From positions 1,674,001-1,738,000 of the forward strand of contig NZ_CP073089.1 of the NCBI RefSeq assembly GCF_018137945.1: a DNA stretch of 64,000 nt, in the 5' to 3' direction. Source of the stretch: Brevibacterium sp. W7.2 (GTDB lineage Bacteria; Actinomycetota; Actinomycetes; Actinomycetales; Brevibacteriaceae). A program made the translations under genes and the position numbers. Shown piece after piece: positions 31,682 through 40,515 of this stretch (the stretch's first letter is position 1; each line of letters opens with the position of its first letter). Under the pieces are notes generated by a model, which made no database searches, was not told where the DNA came from, and worked only from the letters and a program-made list of their open reading frames with translations.

Positions 31682-32863
31682 GTGAGTGTCATCAGCCCCA
31701 GCCCAGAATCCACCGCCCAGACCGTCAAGCCGCTGCGCATCGGTCCCATCGAGCTGTCCTCCCCGGTCGTGCTCGCACCGATGGCGGGGATCACGAACAC
31801 CGCGTTCCGGCGGCTGTGCCGCGAGTACGGGGCAGGGCTCTACGTCACCGAGATGGTCACCTCCCGCGCGCTCGTCGAGCGCAGCCCCAAGAGCATGCGC
31901 ATCATCCACCACGAGCCGTACGAGACTCCGCGCTCCGTGCAGCTCTACGGCGTCGACCCGGTGACGATCGGGCAGGCCGTGCGGATGCTCGTCGACGAGG
32001 ACCGCGCCGACCACATCGACCTCAACTTCGGCTGCCCGGTCCCCAAGGTCACCCGCAAGGGCGGCGGCTCGGCCCTGCCGTGGAAGAAGGACCTCTTCGA
32101 AGCGATCGTCACGACCGCCGTCGAGGAGGCCGACCGCGGCGGCATCCCGCTGACGGTGAAGATGCGCAAGGGCATCGACGCCGACCACCACACCTACCTC
32201 GACGCCGGGGAGACCGCGCGCAACGCCGGGGTCGCCGCGATCGCGCTCCACGGGCGCACGACTGCCGACCTCTACTCCGGGACCGCGGACTGGGACTCGA
32301 TCGCCCGACTCAAGGACCACCTCGGCGACACCGTTCCCGTGCTCGGCAACGGCGATATCTTCTCCGCCGAGGATGCGCTCGAGATGATGCGCACGACCGG
32401 CTGCGACGGGGTCGTCATCGGCCGCGGATGCCAGGGCCGGCCGTGGCTGTTCGGCGATCTTGCGAACGCTCTCAACGGCAGTGCCGATCGTCATCGTCCC
32501 GGACTCGCCGAGGTGGCCCGTGCGGTCCGTCTCCACGGCGAATACCTCGTCGACTACTACGGCGAGGAGTTCTACGGGGTGCGCGACCTGCGCAAGCACA
32601 TCGCGTGGTACTTCAAGGGCTACCCTGTCGGCGGCGACCTGCGCAGCCGGCTGGCCATGGTCTCCTCACTCGCCGAACTCGACGCACTGCTCGCCGAACT
32701 CGACGACGCCCCCTACCCGGGCGAGGCCGCCGAGGGCTCGCGCGGGCGGACCACCCGCCCCAAGCGCCCCCACCTGCCCGAGGGCTGGCTCGACTCCCGC
32801 GTCTTCGACGAGAGCGGCTCCGCCGACCTCGCCGAGGCCGAACTCGACGTCTCGGGAGGATGA
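31682..32863 (+). CDS. dus: tRNA-dihydrouridine synthase (DusB-like)
   Basis: FMN-dependent reduction of uridines in the tRNA D-loop. 393 residues: a TIM barrel beginning LSSPVVLAPMAGITN, the catalytic Cys in NFGCPVPKVTRKGGG, KMRKG and GNGDIFSAEDA for FMN binding, and a helical tRNA-binding C-terminus. GTG 31682 begins 6 bases after GATAAT (31670-31675), a leaderless layout; the ATG one codon earlier is the conventional alternative. The gene lies 88 bases after the ABC-F gene and its stop abuts dgt. Confidence 0.94.
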   Translation: MSVISPSPESTAQTVKPLRIGPIELSSPVVLAPMAGITNTAFRRLCREYGAGLYVTEMVTSRALVERSPKSMRIIHHEPYETPRSVQLYGVDPVTIGQAVRMLVDEDRADHIDLNFGCPVPKVTRKGGGSALPWKKDLFEAIVTTAVEEADRGGIPLTVKMRKGIDADHHTYLDAGETARNAGVAAIALHGRTTADLYSGTADWDSIARLKDHLGDTVPVLGNGDIFSAEDALEMMRTTGCDGVVIGRGCQGRPWLFGDLANALNGSADRHRPGLAEVARAVRLHGEYLVDYYGEEFYGVRDLRKHIAWYFKGYPVGGDLRSRLAMVSSLAELDALLAELDDAPYPGEAAEGSRGRTTRPKRPHLPEGWLDSRVFDESGSADLAEAELDVSGG

Positions 32864-32865
32864 GG

Positions 32866-34173
32866 ATGCCCACCGACACCTCCGCACGCATCGCCCGGGC
32901 CTCGGGCAGCGTCGCGGACTACTCGCCGCGCGACGAGGAGCGCTGGGTCATCGAACCGGCGAAGAACCCGCGCCGCTCGGCCTTCCAGCGTGATCGGGCG
33001 CGGGTCCTCCACTCCTCGGGGCTGCGCCGCCTCGGAGCGAAGACGCAGGTCGTCTCGCCCGGCACCGACGACTTCGTCCGCACCCGGCTCACCCACTCCC
33101 TCGAAGTCGCGCAGGTCGGACGCGAACTCGCCCGCTACCTCGGCTGCGATCCCGACATCGTCGACACCGCCTGCCTGAGCCACGACCTCGGGCATCCGCC
33201 CTTCGGCCACCACGGTGAGACGATCCTCGACCGGCTCTGCGCCGACATCGGCGGGTTCGAGGGCAACGCGCAGACCCTGCGCCTCGTCACCCGGATCGAA
33301 CCGAAGGTCATCGCCCCCGACGGCCGCCCGGCCGGACTCAACCTCACCCGGGCCAGCCTCGATGCGCTGACGAAGTATCCGTGGCCGCGCGCCGAGGCCG
33401 CGGCGGGGCGACGCGACTCCGGGGTGCGGAAGTTCGGCGTCTACGACGACGACCTCGCCGTCTTCGACTTCTACCGGGACGGGGTCGACAACGGCCGCCG
33501 CTGCCTCGAAGCGCAGGTCATGGACTTGGCCGACGACATCTCGTACTCCGTCCACGACGTCGAGGACGCCGTCGTCGCCGGGCACCTCCGCCTCGGCGAG
33601 TTCGCCGACGAGGTCCGCCGCCTCGAGCTCTTCGAGATCACCCGCCAGTGGTACCTGCCCGAGACCGACGACGCGGAGATGGACAAGGCGCTCACCCGAC
33701 TGCAGGCCGCCGCGTACTGGCCGGACGAGGACTTCGACGGGTCACGCCGGGCCCAGGCGGCGCTCAAGCACATGACGAGCCAGCTCATCGGCCGCTTCGT
33801 CGGGGCCGCGGAGGCGGCCACCCGTGAGGAGTACGGCTGGGAGCCGCTCAACCGCTACGCCGCCTCCCTCGTCGTGCCCGAGTCCACGGCCGTCGAGATC
33901 GCCGTGCTCAAGGGCATGGCGACGCTGACCGTCATGGTCGCCGAGGACCGCCTGCGCCTCCACGACATCCAGGACACCGTCATCACGAGCCTCGCCGACT
34001 GGTACGACGCCCACCCCGACGGGCTCGACCCGATGTTCGCCGCCGACCACGCCGAGGCCGCCGACGACGCGGCCCGGCTGCGGGTCATCGCCGACCAGAT
34101 CGCCTCGCTGACCGACCATTCGGCGTGGACGCTCTACCATCGGATCCAGGCGGGGGCGGGGGACCGGCTCTAG
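32866..34173 (+). CDS. dgt: deoxyguanosinetriphosphate triphosphohydrolase-like protein
   Basis: HD-domain dNTP triphosphohydrolase of 435 residues. The HD motif is RTRLTHSLEVAQVGREL followed by CLSHDLGHPPFGHHGE; the C-terminal helices belong to the Dgt family. It hydrolyses dNTPs to nucleoside and triphosphate and affects dNTP pools. ATG 32866 is preferred because GGGAGGA ends 5 bases upstream; ATG 32860 overlaps the dus stop. Gene order dus-dgt-dnaG is common in actinobacteria. Confidence 0.93.
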   Translation: MPTDTSARIARASGSVADYSPRDEERWVIEPAKNPRRSAFQRDRARVLHSSGLRRLGAKTQVVSPGTDDFVRTRLTHSLEVAQVGRELARYLGCDPDIVDTACLSHDLGHPPFGHHGETILDRLCADIGGFEGNAQTLRLVTRIEPKVIAPDGRPAGLNLTRASLDALTKYPWPRAEAAAGRRDSGVRKFGVYDDDLAVFDFYRDGVDNGRRCLEAQVMDLADDISYSVHDVEDAVVAGHLRLGEFADEVRRLELFEITRQWYLPETDDAEMDKALTRLQAAAYWPDEDFDGSRRAQAALKHMTSQLIGRFVGAAEAATREEYGWEPLNRYAASLVVPESTAVEIAVLKGMATLTVMVAEDRLRLHDIQDTVITSLADWYDAHPDGLDPMFAADHAEAADDAARLRVIADQIASLTDHSAWTLYHRIQAGAGDRL

Positions 34174-34176
34174 ACC

Positions 34177-36243
34177 ATGGCGGGACTCATCAAGCGCGAG
34201 GACATCGACGAACTGCGCTCGCGCACGCGCATCGACGAGGTCGTCGGAGAGTTCGTCACGCTCAAGACCGCGGGCATCGGCTCCCTCAAGGGACTGTGCC
34301 CCTTCCACGACGAGAAGACCCCGTCGTTCCATGTCCGCCCGCAGGTCGGCATGTACCACTGCTTCGGCTGCGGGGAGTCCGGCGACGTCTTCACCTTCCT
34401 CCAGAAGGTCGAACAGCTCAGCTTCGTCGAGGCCGTCGAGATGCTCGCCGGCCGCATCGGCATGCACCTGCGCTACGAGGACGGCAAGGGACCCGACCGG
34501 GAGCAGGCGAGCAGGCGGCAGCGCCTCCTCGAGATGCACGAGGTCGCCGAGCGGTTCTTCGCCACAGCGCTGTCCGAGAAGGCCGGGCAGATCGCGCGCG
34601 ACTTCCTCGCCGCGAAGGGCTTCCCTCCCGGTGAGCACCCCCGCTTCGGCGTCGGCTTCGCTCCGAAGTCGTGGGATGCCCTGACCGGTCATCTGCGCCG
34701 GGCCGGCTTCAGCGATGAGGAGATCCTCGCCGCGGGCCTGGCCAGCGAGGGCAGCCGCGGCATCTACGACCGGTTCCGCGGACGCGTGATGTGGCCGATC
34801 AGGGACATGACGGGACGGACGATCGGCTTCGGGGCCCGCCGGCTCTTCGACGACGATCAGGGGCCGAAGTACCTCAACACCCCGGAGACCGCGCTCTACC
34901 ACAAGAACCAGGTGCTCTACGGCCTCGATCTCGCCAAGCGCGACATCGCGAAGACCAAGCGCGTCGTCATCGTCGAGGGCTACACCGACGTCATGGCCGC
35001 TCAGCTCTCCGGCGTCACCCAAGCGGTGGCGACGTGCGGCACCGCCTTCGGCGCCGAGCACGTCAAGATCGTCCGTCGGCTCTTGGGCGACGACCCCAGC
35101 GGGCAGGTGATCTTCACCTTCGACGGCGACGAGGCCGGGCAGAAGGCGGCGCTCAAGGCGTTCGAATTCGAGTCCGAGTTCACCGCGCAGACCTTCGTCG
35201 CCGTCGAACCCTCGGGTCTCGACCCCAACGATCTGCGGCTGGAGAAGGGCGACGGCGCGATCCGCGAGCTCATCGAGGGCCGCAAACCGCTCTTCGAGTT
35301 CGTCATCACCACCGCGATCGGGCAGTTCGACCTCGACACCGTCGAGGGGCGGATCGCTGCGGTCAAGGCCAGCGCCGAGGTGCTCGCGGGGATCCGCGAT
35401 CGCAACAGTCTCAGCCACTACCACCGGTTCGTCGCCGGGCGCATCGGCGTCGACATCGACGAGGTCGAGGCGGCCGTGAAGACCGCTCGGAGGAATCCGC
35501 GCGCGACCGGAGCCGACCGCGGCCGTTCGACCCAGGGGCCCGGACAGACCGCCGGACCGCGCCAGGGTCAGGGTGCGGGCCCGGGTCGCGGCCAGGCTGC
35601 GGGCCCAGGGCGCCAGTCCCACCCCGGGCAGCGGCGCGAGCAGGCGCCCCCGCCCGCCGGCGAGGGCCGTCCCACCGGCGGTGGACGGCAGCAGGCGAAC
35701 CCGACCGCTGACGATGCGGGCATCGAGTACGTCTACGACGAGCGTCCCGACGTCTCCGATCTCTCCGCACCGATCACCCCGACGCGGCTGAAGACGGAGA
35801 AGGGCGCCCTCATGGTCGCTCTCCAGCACCCCGAGTTCGTCAATGCCAAGCTCTTCGACTCCCTGTCGGAGAAGGCCTTCGACCATCCCGGCCACCGTCA
35901 GATCCAGGCGGCGCTCAAGCAGGCCGGCGGTCTGCGCGCGGCCGCCGCGGCCCCCGGCCGGTGGGCCGAGACCGTCATGGAGGCCGCCGGCGACGACCTC
36001 GGACCCGACGTCGCCCGCCTCCTCGTCACGCCGCTGCCGGTGTCCGAAGGGGTGAGCGCGGAGAAGTTCGCGCAGGGAATCGTCGCGAAGCTCTTCGACT
36101 ACGACCTCGAGCGCATCGCCAAGGAGCTCCACTCGCGCCTGCAGCGTCAGAGCGCAGGCGATGCCGAGGCGCAGACCGCGCTGCTGCGCCAGCTCCAGGT
36201 CCTCGAGCAGCATCGTGTGCGGCTGCGCGAACTCATGACCTGA
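34177..36243 (+). CDS. dnaG: DNA primase
   Basis: Makes RNA primers at the replication fork. 688 residues: the N-terminal zinc-binding domain CPFHDEKTPSFHV...YHCFGCGESGD (about residues 41-69), an RNA polymerase core with TOPRIM motifs VVIVEGYTDVMAAQ and FDGDEAGQKAA, then a Gly/Gln/Pro-rich linker (about 445-515) and a C-terminal helicase-interaction domain. It starts 3 bases after the dgt stop. The low-complexity linker is longer than in many primases. Confidence 0.96.
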   Translation: MAGLIKREDIDELRSRTRIDEVVGEFVTLKTAGIGSLKGLCPFHDEKTPSFHVRPQVGMYHCFGCGESGDVFTFLQKVEQLSFVEAVEMLAGRIGMHLRYEDGKGPDREQASRRQRLLEMHEVAERFFATALSEKAGQIARDFLAAKGFPPGEHPRFGVGFAPKSWDALTGHLRRAGFSDEEILAAGLASEGSRGIYDRFRGRVMWPIRDMTGRTIGFGARRLFDDDQGPKYLNTPETALYHKNQVLYGLDLAKRDIAKTKRVVIVEGYTDVMAAQLSGVTQAVATCGTAFGAEHVKIVRRLLGDDPSGQVIFTFDGDEAGQKAALKAFEFESEFTAQTFVAVEPSGLDPNDLRLEKGDGAIRELIEGRKPLFEFVITTAIGQFDLDTVEGRIAAVKASAEVLAGIRDRNSLSHYHRFVAGRIGVDIDEVEAAVKTARRNPRATGADRGRSTQGPGQTAGPRQGQGAGPGRGQAAGPGRQSHPGQRREQAPPPAGEGRPTGGGRQQANPTADDAGIEYVYDERPDVSDLSAPITPTRLKTEKGALMVALQHPEFVNAKLFDSLSEKAFDHPGHRQIQAALKQAGGLRAAAAAPGRWAETVMEAAGDDLGPDVARLLVTPLPVSEGVSAEKFAQGIVAKLFDYDLERIAKELHSRLQRQSAGDAEAQTALLRQLQVLEQHRVRLRELMT

Positions 36244-36299
36244 GGTCCCGCCCCGCCGAGGCGGCGGAACCTGGCGGGTCAGCCTCGGGAGTGAAATAC

Positions 36300-36345
36300 T
36301 GCACAGATGCAATTTTGCAGTTGATGAAAAGTTGCATCTAGTGCA
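36300..36345. promoter_or_regulatory. candidate operator of the TetR regulator
   Basis: A large inverted repeat, TGCAC-AGATGCAA (36300-36312) against TTGCATCT-A-GTGCA (36332-36345), has one unpaired base. Nested in it is the perfect palindrome TGCAA-TT-TTGCA (36308-36319). TGCA occurs five times in 46 bases. This AT-rich block ends 11 bases before the tetR start. Confidence 0.6.
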
Positions 36346-36356
36346 GAATTATTCGC

Positions 36357-36995
36357 ATGGCCGAGAACGAATCGCTGCGGACGCGGAAAGCGCGCGAGAC
36401 CCGCACCGCCATCCATGAGGCGGCGCTCACGCGCGTCCTCGACGAGGGACTCGAAGCGACGACGGTGGCGAACATCGCCGCCGACGCCGGCGTGTCCCCG
36501 CGGACGTTCTTCAACTACTACGCGACGAAGGAAGACGCGATCGTCGGCCTCGACGTCGCGAACATCGACGACCAGCTCGTCGCCGACTACGTCGAATCCG
36601 ACTCCGGCTTCGACACGCTCGCCGAGGACACGGCGAACTTCGTGCGCGAAGCACTCCTCATCGGCACCGAACCCGGACTCTCGAGTCGCAGGCGCGAGCT
36701 CTTCGTCGCCTATCCGGAGCTCGTGGGCCGACGCTTCGACCAGGTCGAGGCGCTCGAGGAGCGGGTGTCCGAATACGTGCTCGCCCGGCTCCGGTTCCTC
36801 GGACAGGAGTTCTCGACCGAGGACTCGGCATGGCGCAGCGCCCGGATGCTCACCCAGATGTGCATGGTGCCGCTCCACCATGCGATCCGCGTCGTCAAGC
36901 ACTCACCGGAACTCGTCGTCGACGAGGAGAGCACCCAGAGGATCTACGACGATTCCCTCGGGCTCTTCCTCAAGGTGCTCGAGAGGCTGCGATGA
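36357..36995 (+). CDS. TetR family transcriptional regulator
   Basis: 212 residues: N-terminal helix-turn-helix (TVANIAADAGVSPRTFFNYYATKEDAI, about 38-65) and a variable ligand domain rich in acidic residues. The downstream exporter gene, 76 bases away on the same strand, is the likely target along with its own promoter. There is no clear ribosome site before the ATG. The inducer is probably an exported compound (inference). Confidence 0.9.
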   Translation: MAENESLRTRKARETRTAIHEAALTRVLDEGLEATTVANIAADAGVSPRTFFNYYATKEDAIVGLDVANIDDQLVADYVESDSGFDTLAEDTANFVREALLIGTEPGLSSRRRELFVAYPELVGRRFDQVEALEERVSEYVLARLRFLGQEFSTEDSAWRSARMLTQMCMVPLHHAIRVVKHSPELVVDEESTQRIYDDSLGLFLKVLERLR

Positions 36996-37071
36996 GGGCA
37001 TGACGCCGCACCGCGGTCACGGAGGCGCCGACGACGGAGACCATTGCGCTGAGAGAACAGATGAGGGAAGA

Positions 37072-38841
37072 ATGAGGGCCGAGAGCCAGGACATGACACA
37101 GACAGCCGCAGAACCTGAGAACCACACCAATGACGCCGCCCCGATGACGACCTCGGCGATCATTCTCCTCTTCGTGGGATTGATGATCGCGATGTTCATG
37201 TTCTCCCTCAACCAGACCGTGCTCGCCACGGCCCTGCCGACGATCGTCGGCGAACTCGACGGCGTCGACCAGATGCTGTGGGTGTCGACGGCCTTCATGC
37301 TCGCCTCGACGATCATGATGCCGATCTACGGCAAGGTCGGCGACCTCTTCGGCCGCAAGCCGCTGTTCATGTTCGCGATCAGCTGCTTCCTCGCCGGCTC
37401 CGTCTTCGCCCTCCTCGCCCAGGACATGTCGCTGCTGATCTTCGGCCGGGTCCTCCAAGGCATCGGCGGCGGGGGCATGATGATCCTCTCGCAGTCGATC
37501 ATCGCCTCCGTCGTCCCTCCGCGCGAGCGCGGCAAGTACATGGGCATCATGGGCTCGGCCTTCGCGGTGTCCTCGGTCGCCGGCCCCCTCATCGGCGGGT
37601 GGCTGACGGAGGGCCCCGGCTGGCGCTGGGCGTTCGCGATCAACTTCCCGCTCGGGATCATCGCCCTCATCGCCGCTGCCGTCTTCCTCAAGATCCCCAA
37701 GCAGACCCACGGTCCGCGGCCGAAGATCGACGTCGGCGGCATGGCGCTCATCTCCGTCATCACCTCGTGCATCGTCCTCGTCTCCGCGTGGGGCGGACAC
37801 GACTACGCGTGGGGCTCGTGGCAGATCAACGGCCTCATCGTCGTCGGGGCGCTCGCGATCATCGCGTTCGTCATCGTCGAGGCGAAGGTGAGCGAACCGG
37901 TCATCCCGCTGTGGCTGTTCAGGAACCGCGACTTCCTCCTCTCGACGATCGCCGGTCTCTTCATCGGCGTGAGCATGTTCGGCGTCCTGTCCTACATGCC
38001 GACCTACCTGCAGATGGTCCACGGCATCGACGCGACCGTCGCCGGACTCATGATGGTCCCGATGATGGGCACGATGCTCATCTCCTCGACGCTGACCGGC
38101 TTCGTCGTCGCCCGCACCGGCAAGTACAAGCGCTACCCGCTCACCGGCATCCTCCTCATCGGAGTCTCGCTCATCCTGCTCTCGACGCTCGAAGCCGACA
38201 GCCCGGTGTGGGAGCCGATGGTCGGACTCGCCCTGCTCGGCCTCGGTCTGGGACTGAGCATGCAGATCCTCGTCCTCGTCGTCCAGAACGCCTTCCCCGT
38301 CGAGATGGTCGGCACGGCGACGGCGTCGAACAACTACTTCCGCCAGGTGGGCGCGACGCTCGGCATGGCGTTCATCGGCTCGGTGTTCACCCAGCGCCTG
38401 CTCGAGAACATCGAGTCCGGCATCCGCAGCCTCGCCGCCTCGAACCCGAACGTCGAGCTGCCGCAGATCTCGTCGACCGGGCTGACCCCGCAGATCGTCG
38501 GCGACCTGCCCGAACCGATCCACACGCTCATCATCACCGCGTACAACGACGCGCTCGTCCCGCTCTTCCTCTGGGTCGCGCCGCTGGCGTTCCTCGGCTT
38601 CGTCATCCTCCTCTTCCTGCCGAACACGCCGCTGGCGTCGACGCTGAAGAGCCAGGATGCCGCCGCCCGTGAGCATGTCGTCACCCACGAACACGCCGCC
38701 GAGGTGCCCGTCGACGCCGATTCCTCGCTGCGGGAGCCATCCGATAGTCTGGCTGTGCCGCTGACCACGAAGGACTCCACGGATGACGACACTGACGATT
38801 CTCAACCCGCCAGGCAGCCCGGTTCCCGACCGGCTCACTGA
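37072..38841 (+). CDS. MFS multidrug exporter, DHA2 (14-TM) type
   Basis: 589-residue proton-driven efflux pump with 14 predicted hydrophobic helices. Signature segments: LNQTVLATALPTIVGELDG in TM1, YGKVGDLFGRKPLF in the A-loop, GRVLQGIGGGGMMIL, and the antiporter motif C-like AVSSVAGPLIGGWL in TM5. A hydrophilic C-terminal tail of about 65 residues is rich in Asp/Ser/Thr. ATG 37072 is chosen from GAGGGAAG just upstream; ATG 37093 is an alternative. Its last 59 bases overlap the next gene in another frame. Confidence 0.92.
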   Translation: MRAESQDMTQTAAEPENHTNDAAPMTTSAIILLFVGLMIAMFMFSLNQTVLATALPTIVGELDGVDQMLWVSTAFMLASTIMMPIYGKVGDLFGRKPLFMFAISCFLAGSVFALLAQDMSLLIFGRVLQGIGGGGMMILSQSIIASVVPPRERGKYMGIMGSAFAVSSVAGPLIGGWLTEGPGWRWAFAINFPLGIIALIAAAVFLKIPKQTHGPRPKIDVGGMALISVITSCIVLVSAWGGHDYAWGSWQINGLIVVGALAIIAFVIVEAKVSEPVIPLWLFRNRDFLLSTIAGLFIGVSMFGVLSYMPTYLQMVHGIDATVAGLMMVPMMGTMLISSTLTGFVVARTGKYKRYPLTGILLIGVSLILLSTLEADSPVWEPMVGLALLGLGLGLSMQILVLVVQNAFPVEMVGTATASNNYFRQVGATLGMAFIGSVFTQRLLENIESGIRSLAASNPNVELPQISSTGLTPQIVGDLPEPIHTLIITAYNDALVPLFLWVAPLAFLGFVILLFLPNTPLASTLKSQDAAAREHVVTHEHAAEVPVDADSSLREPSDSLAVPLTTKDSTDDDTDDSQPARQPGSRPAH

Positions 38842-39748
38842 GCTCGGCCGCCGTGACGACGTCGACGTCCGCATCGTCACGGCCGACCGCCTCGGCGAGG
38901 CCCTGCCCGGCACCGAGGTGCTCCTCCTCTGGGACTACTTCTCCACCGCGCTCACCGAGGTCTTCGACGCAGCCGACGAGCTGCGCTGGATCCATGTCGC
39001 GGCCGCCGGTGTCGATGCGCTCCTCTTCGACGAGCTCATCGCCTCCGAGGTCGTCGTCACGAACGCCCGGGGAGTCTTCGACCGGCCGATCGCCGAGTTC
39101 GTCCTCAGCTTCGTCCTCATGCACGCGAAGTCGGCGCTCGGCTCGCTCGCCGACCAGCGGGAGCACCGGTGGAACCGGCGCTCGACCCGTGACCTCGCCG
39201 GCACGCGGGCCCTCATCGTCGGCACCGGGTCGATCGGTCGGGAGATCGCCCGCGTGCTGCGCGCCCTCGGCGTCGACGTCAGCGGGGCGGGCAGTCGTGC
39301 GCGCACCGGAGATGCCGACTTCGGCGACGTCATCGACTCCGCCGACCTCGCCGCGCATCTGACCGGGGTCGACTGGGTCATCGACGTCGCCCCGCTCACC
39401 GACCGCACCGCGGGTCTCTTCGACGCCGAGGTGTTCGCGGCGATGGAGCCGCACGCGTTCTTCGTCAACGTCGGCCGCGGGGCGACCGTCGACACCGATG
39501 CCCTCGTCACCGCGCTGGAGACCGGGGCGATCGCCGGCGCCGGCATCGACGTCGTCGATGTCGAGCCGCTGCCGGCCGACCACCGGCTGTGGGAGGCACC
39601 GAGCGTCATCATCACCCCGCACATGTCCGGTGACACCGAGGGCTGGCGCGAGCGGCTCCTCGATCAGTTCCTCGACCTCTTCGAGACCTATCGGGCCGGC
39701 CGCCCCTTCGCCCACACCGTCGACAAGGAAGCAGGGTACGTCCGATGA
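38783..39748 (+). CDS. D-isomer-specific 2-hydroxyacid dehydrogenase
   Basis: NAD(P)-dependent reductase of 321 residues. Cofactor loop GTGSIG, then catalytic Arg in NVGRGATVD, Glu in DVVDVEPLP and His in TPHMSG, in the usual order. The substrate is not evident (glyoxylate, hydroxypyruvate or another 2-oxoacid). The start overlaps the exporter gene by 59 bases, but the first strand (LTILNPP) requires this start. A -10-like TAGTCT at 38745-38750 could give it its own promoter. The stop overlaps the next gene by ATGA. Confidence 0.9.
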   Translation: MTTLTILNPPGSPVPDRLTELGRRDDVDVRIVTADRLGEALPGTEVLLLWDYFSTALTEVFDAADELRWIHVAAAGVDALLFDELIASEVVVTNARGVFDRPIAEFVLSFVLMHAKSALGSLADQREHRWNRRSTRDLAGTRALIVGTGSIGREIARVLRALGVDVSGAGSRARTGDADFGDVIDSADLAAHLTGVDWVIDVAPLTDRTAGLFDAEVFAAMEPHAFFVNVGRGATVDTDALVTALETGAIAGAGIDVVDVEPLPADHRLWEAPSVIITPHMSGDTEGWRERLLDQFLDLFETYRAGRPFAHTVDKEAGYVR

Positions 39749-40341
39749 GCACCGCTGAGGTCCCCGACGACCGGGCCTTCCTCGCCCGCACCCTCTCCGA
39801 CCTCGTCGCGATCCGCCGGGCCCGCCTGCTGAGCATGCTCGTGCTGGCGATGGCGATGCTCGTCGCGGGCCTCGGCGCGGCTCTGCAGGCCCAGGGGGAG
39901 CGGGTCGATGCCGTGCTGCTCTTCTCGGCGTTCAGCCTCATCATGATCGGCATCGTCTGCGCCCTCGGCGCGCTCGTCGCATGGACCCGGCTGCGCCGCG
40001 ACATCCTCGACTCCGTGGCGGCGAGACGGCCGGCGAGCACCCGGGCCCCGCGGTCGAAGGGCGGGGGCATGGCGGTGGCGATCGCGTTCGTCGTCCTCGG
40101 GATCCTGCTCGGCTTCCTGCTCGTCCCCGAGACGCCCATCCTCGCCGGTGCCGTCGTCCTGTCCTGCCTGCTGCTCGCGTGCCTCGGTCCGATCTGGGCC
40201 CATGAGCTCTCGACCGGCGATGACCGTCTCGCGTTCATGCTCGCCGAGGACGACGACCTCGCCTCCCGGTTCGCGACATTCACCCCGATCTGGCTCCACG
40301 ACGCGATGGAGACCGAACGCGCAACCCGCGAGGACCGCTGA
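39745..40341 (+). CDS. conserved membrane protein, four helices
   Basis: 198 residues with two pairs of hydrophobic helices (about 28-50, 57-80, 108-125, 130-148), a basic loop between the pairs (RRPASTRAPRSKGGG) and an acidic C-terminal tail. I do not recognise the family. It is translationally coupled to the dehydrogenase gene through a 4-base overlap. It is possibly an accessory membrane protein of unknown role. Confidence 0.7.
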   Translation: MSTAEVPDDRAFLARTLSDLVAIRRARLLSMLVLAMAMLVAGLGAALQAQGERVDAVLLFSAFSLIMIGIVCALGALVAWTRLRRDILDSVAARRPASTRAPRSKGGGMAVAIAFVVLGILLGFLLVPETPILAGAVVLSCLLLACLGPIWAHELSTGDDRLAFMLAEDDDLASRFATFTPIWLHDAMETERATREDR

Positions 40342-40376
40342 GGGACCGACCGCCTCGGCGCGGACCCGATCCCACC

Positions 40377-40448
40377 GCGCACTGCCCGCCGCCCACTGCG
40401 CACTGCGCACTGAGCACCGCGGACCGCGCTGTGCGCACTGCGCACCGC
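40377..40448. repeat. degenerate short repeats after the membrane-protein gene
   Basis: CGCACTG or a close variant occurs about six times between 40379 and 40447, in units of 7-14 bases. The block begins shortly after the stop codon at 40339 and a CCGCCTCGGCG motif at 40350. Confidence 0.65.
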
Positions 40449-40456
40449 AGACGACG

Positions 40457-40488
40457 AAGCGCCCCCGTCCGAGAGGTCGGGGGCGCTT
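40457..40488. terminator. hairpin terminator between convergent genes
   Basis: AAGCGCCCCCG (40457-40467) pairs with CGGGGGCGCTT (40478-40488), an 11-bp stem with a 10-base loop, between the membrane-protein gene and the GAPDH gene. Confidence 0.8.
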
Positions 40489-40515
40489 GCCGGTCGCTGA
40501 CTCAGCGCAGCGGGA

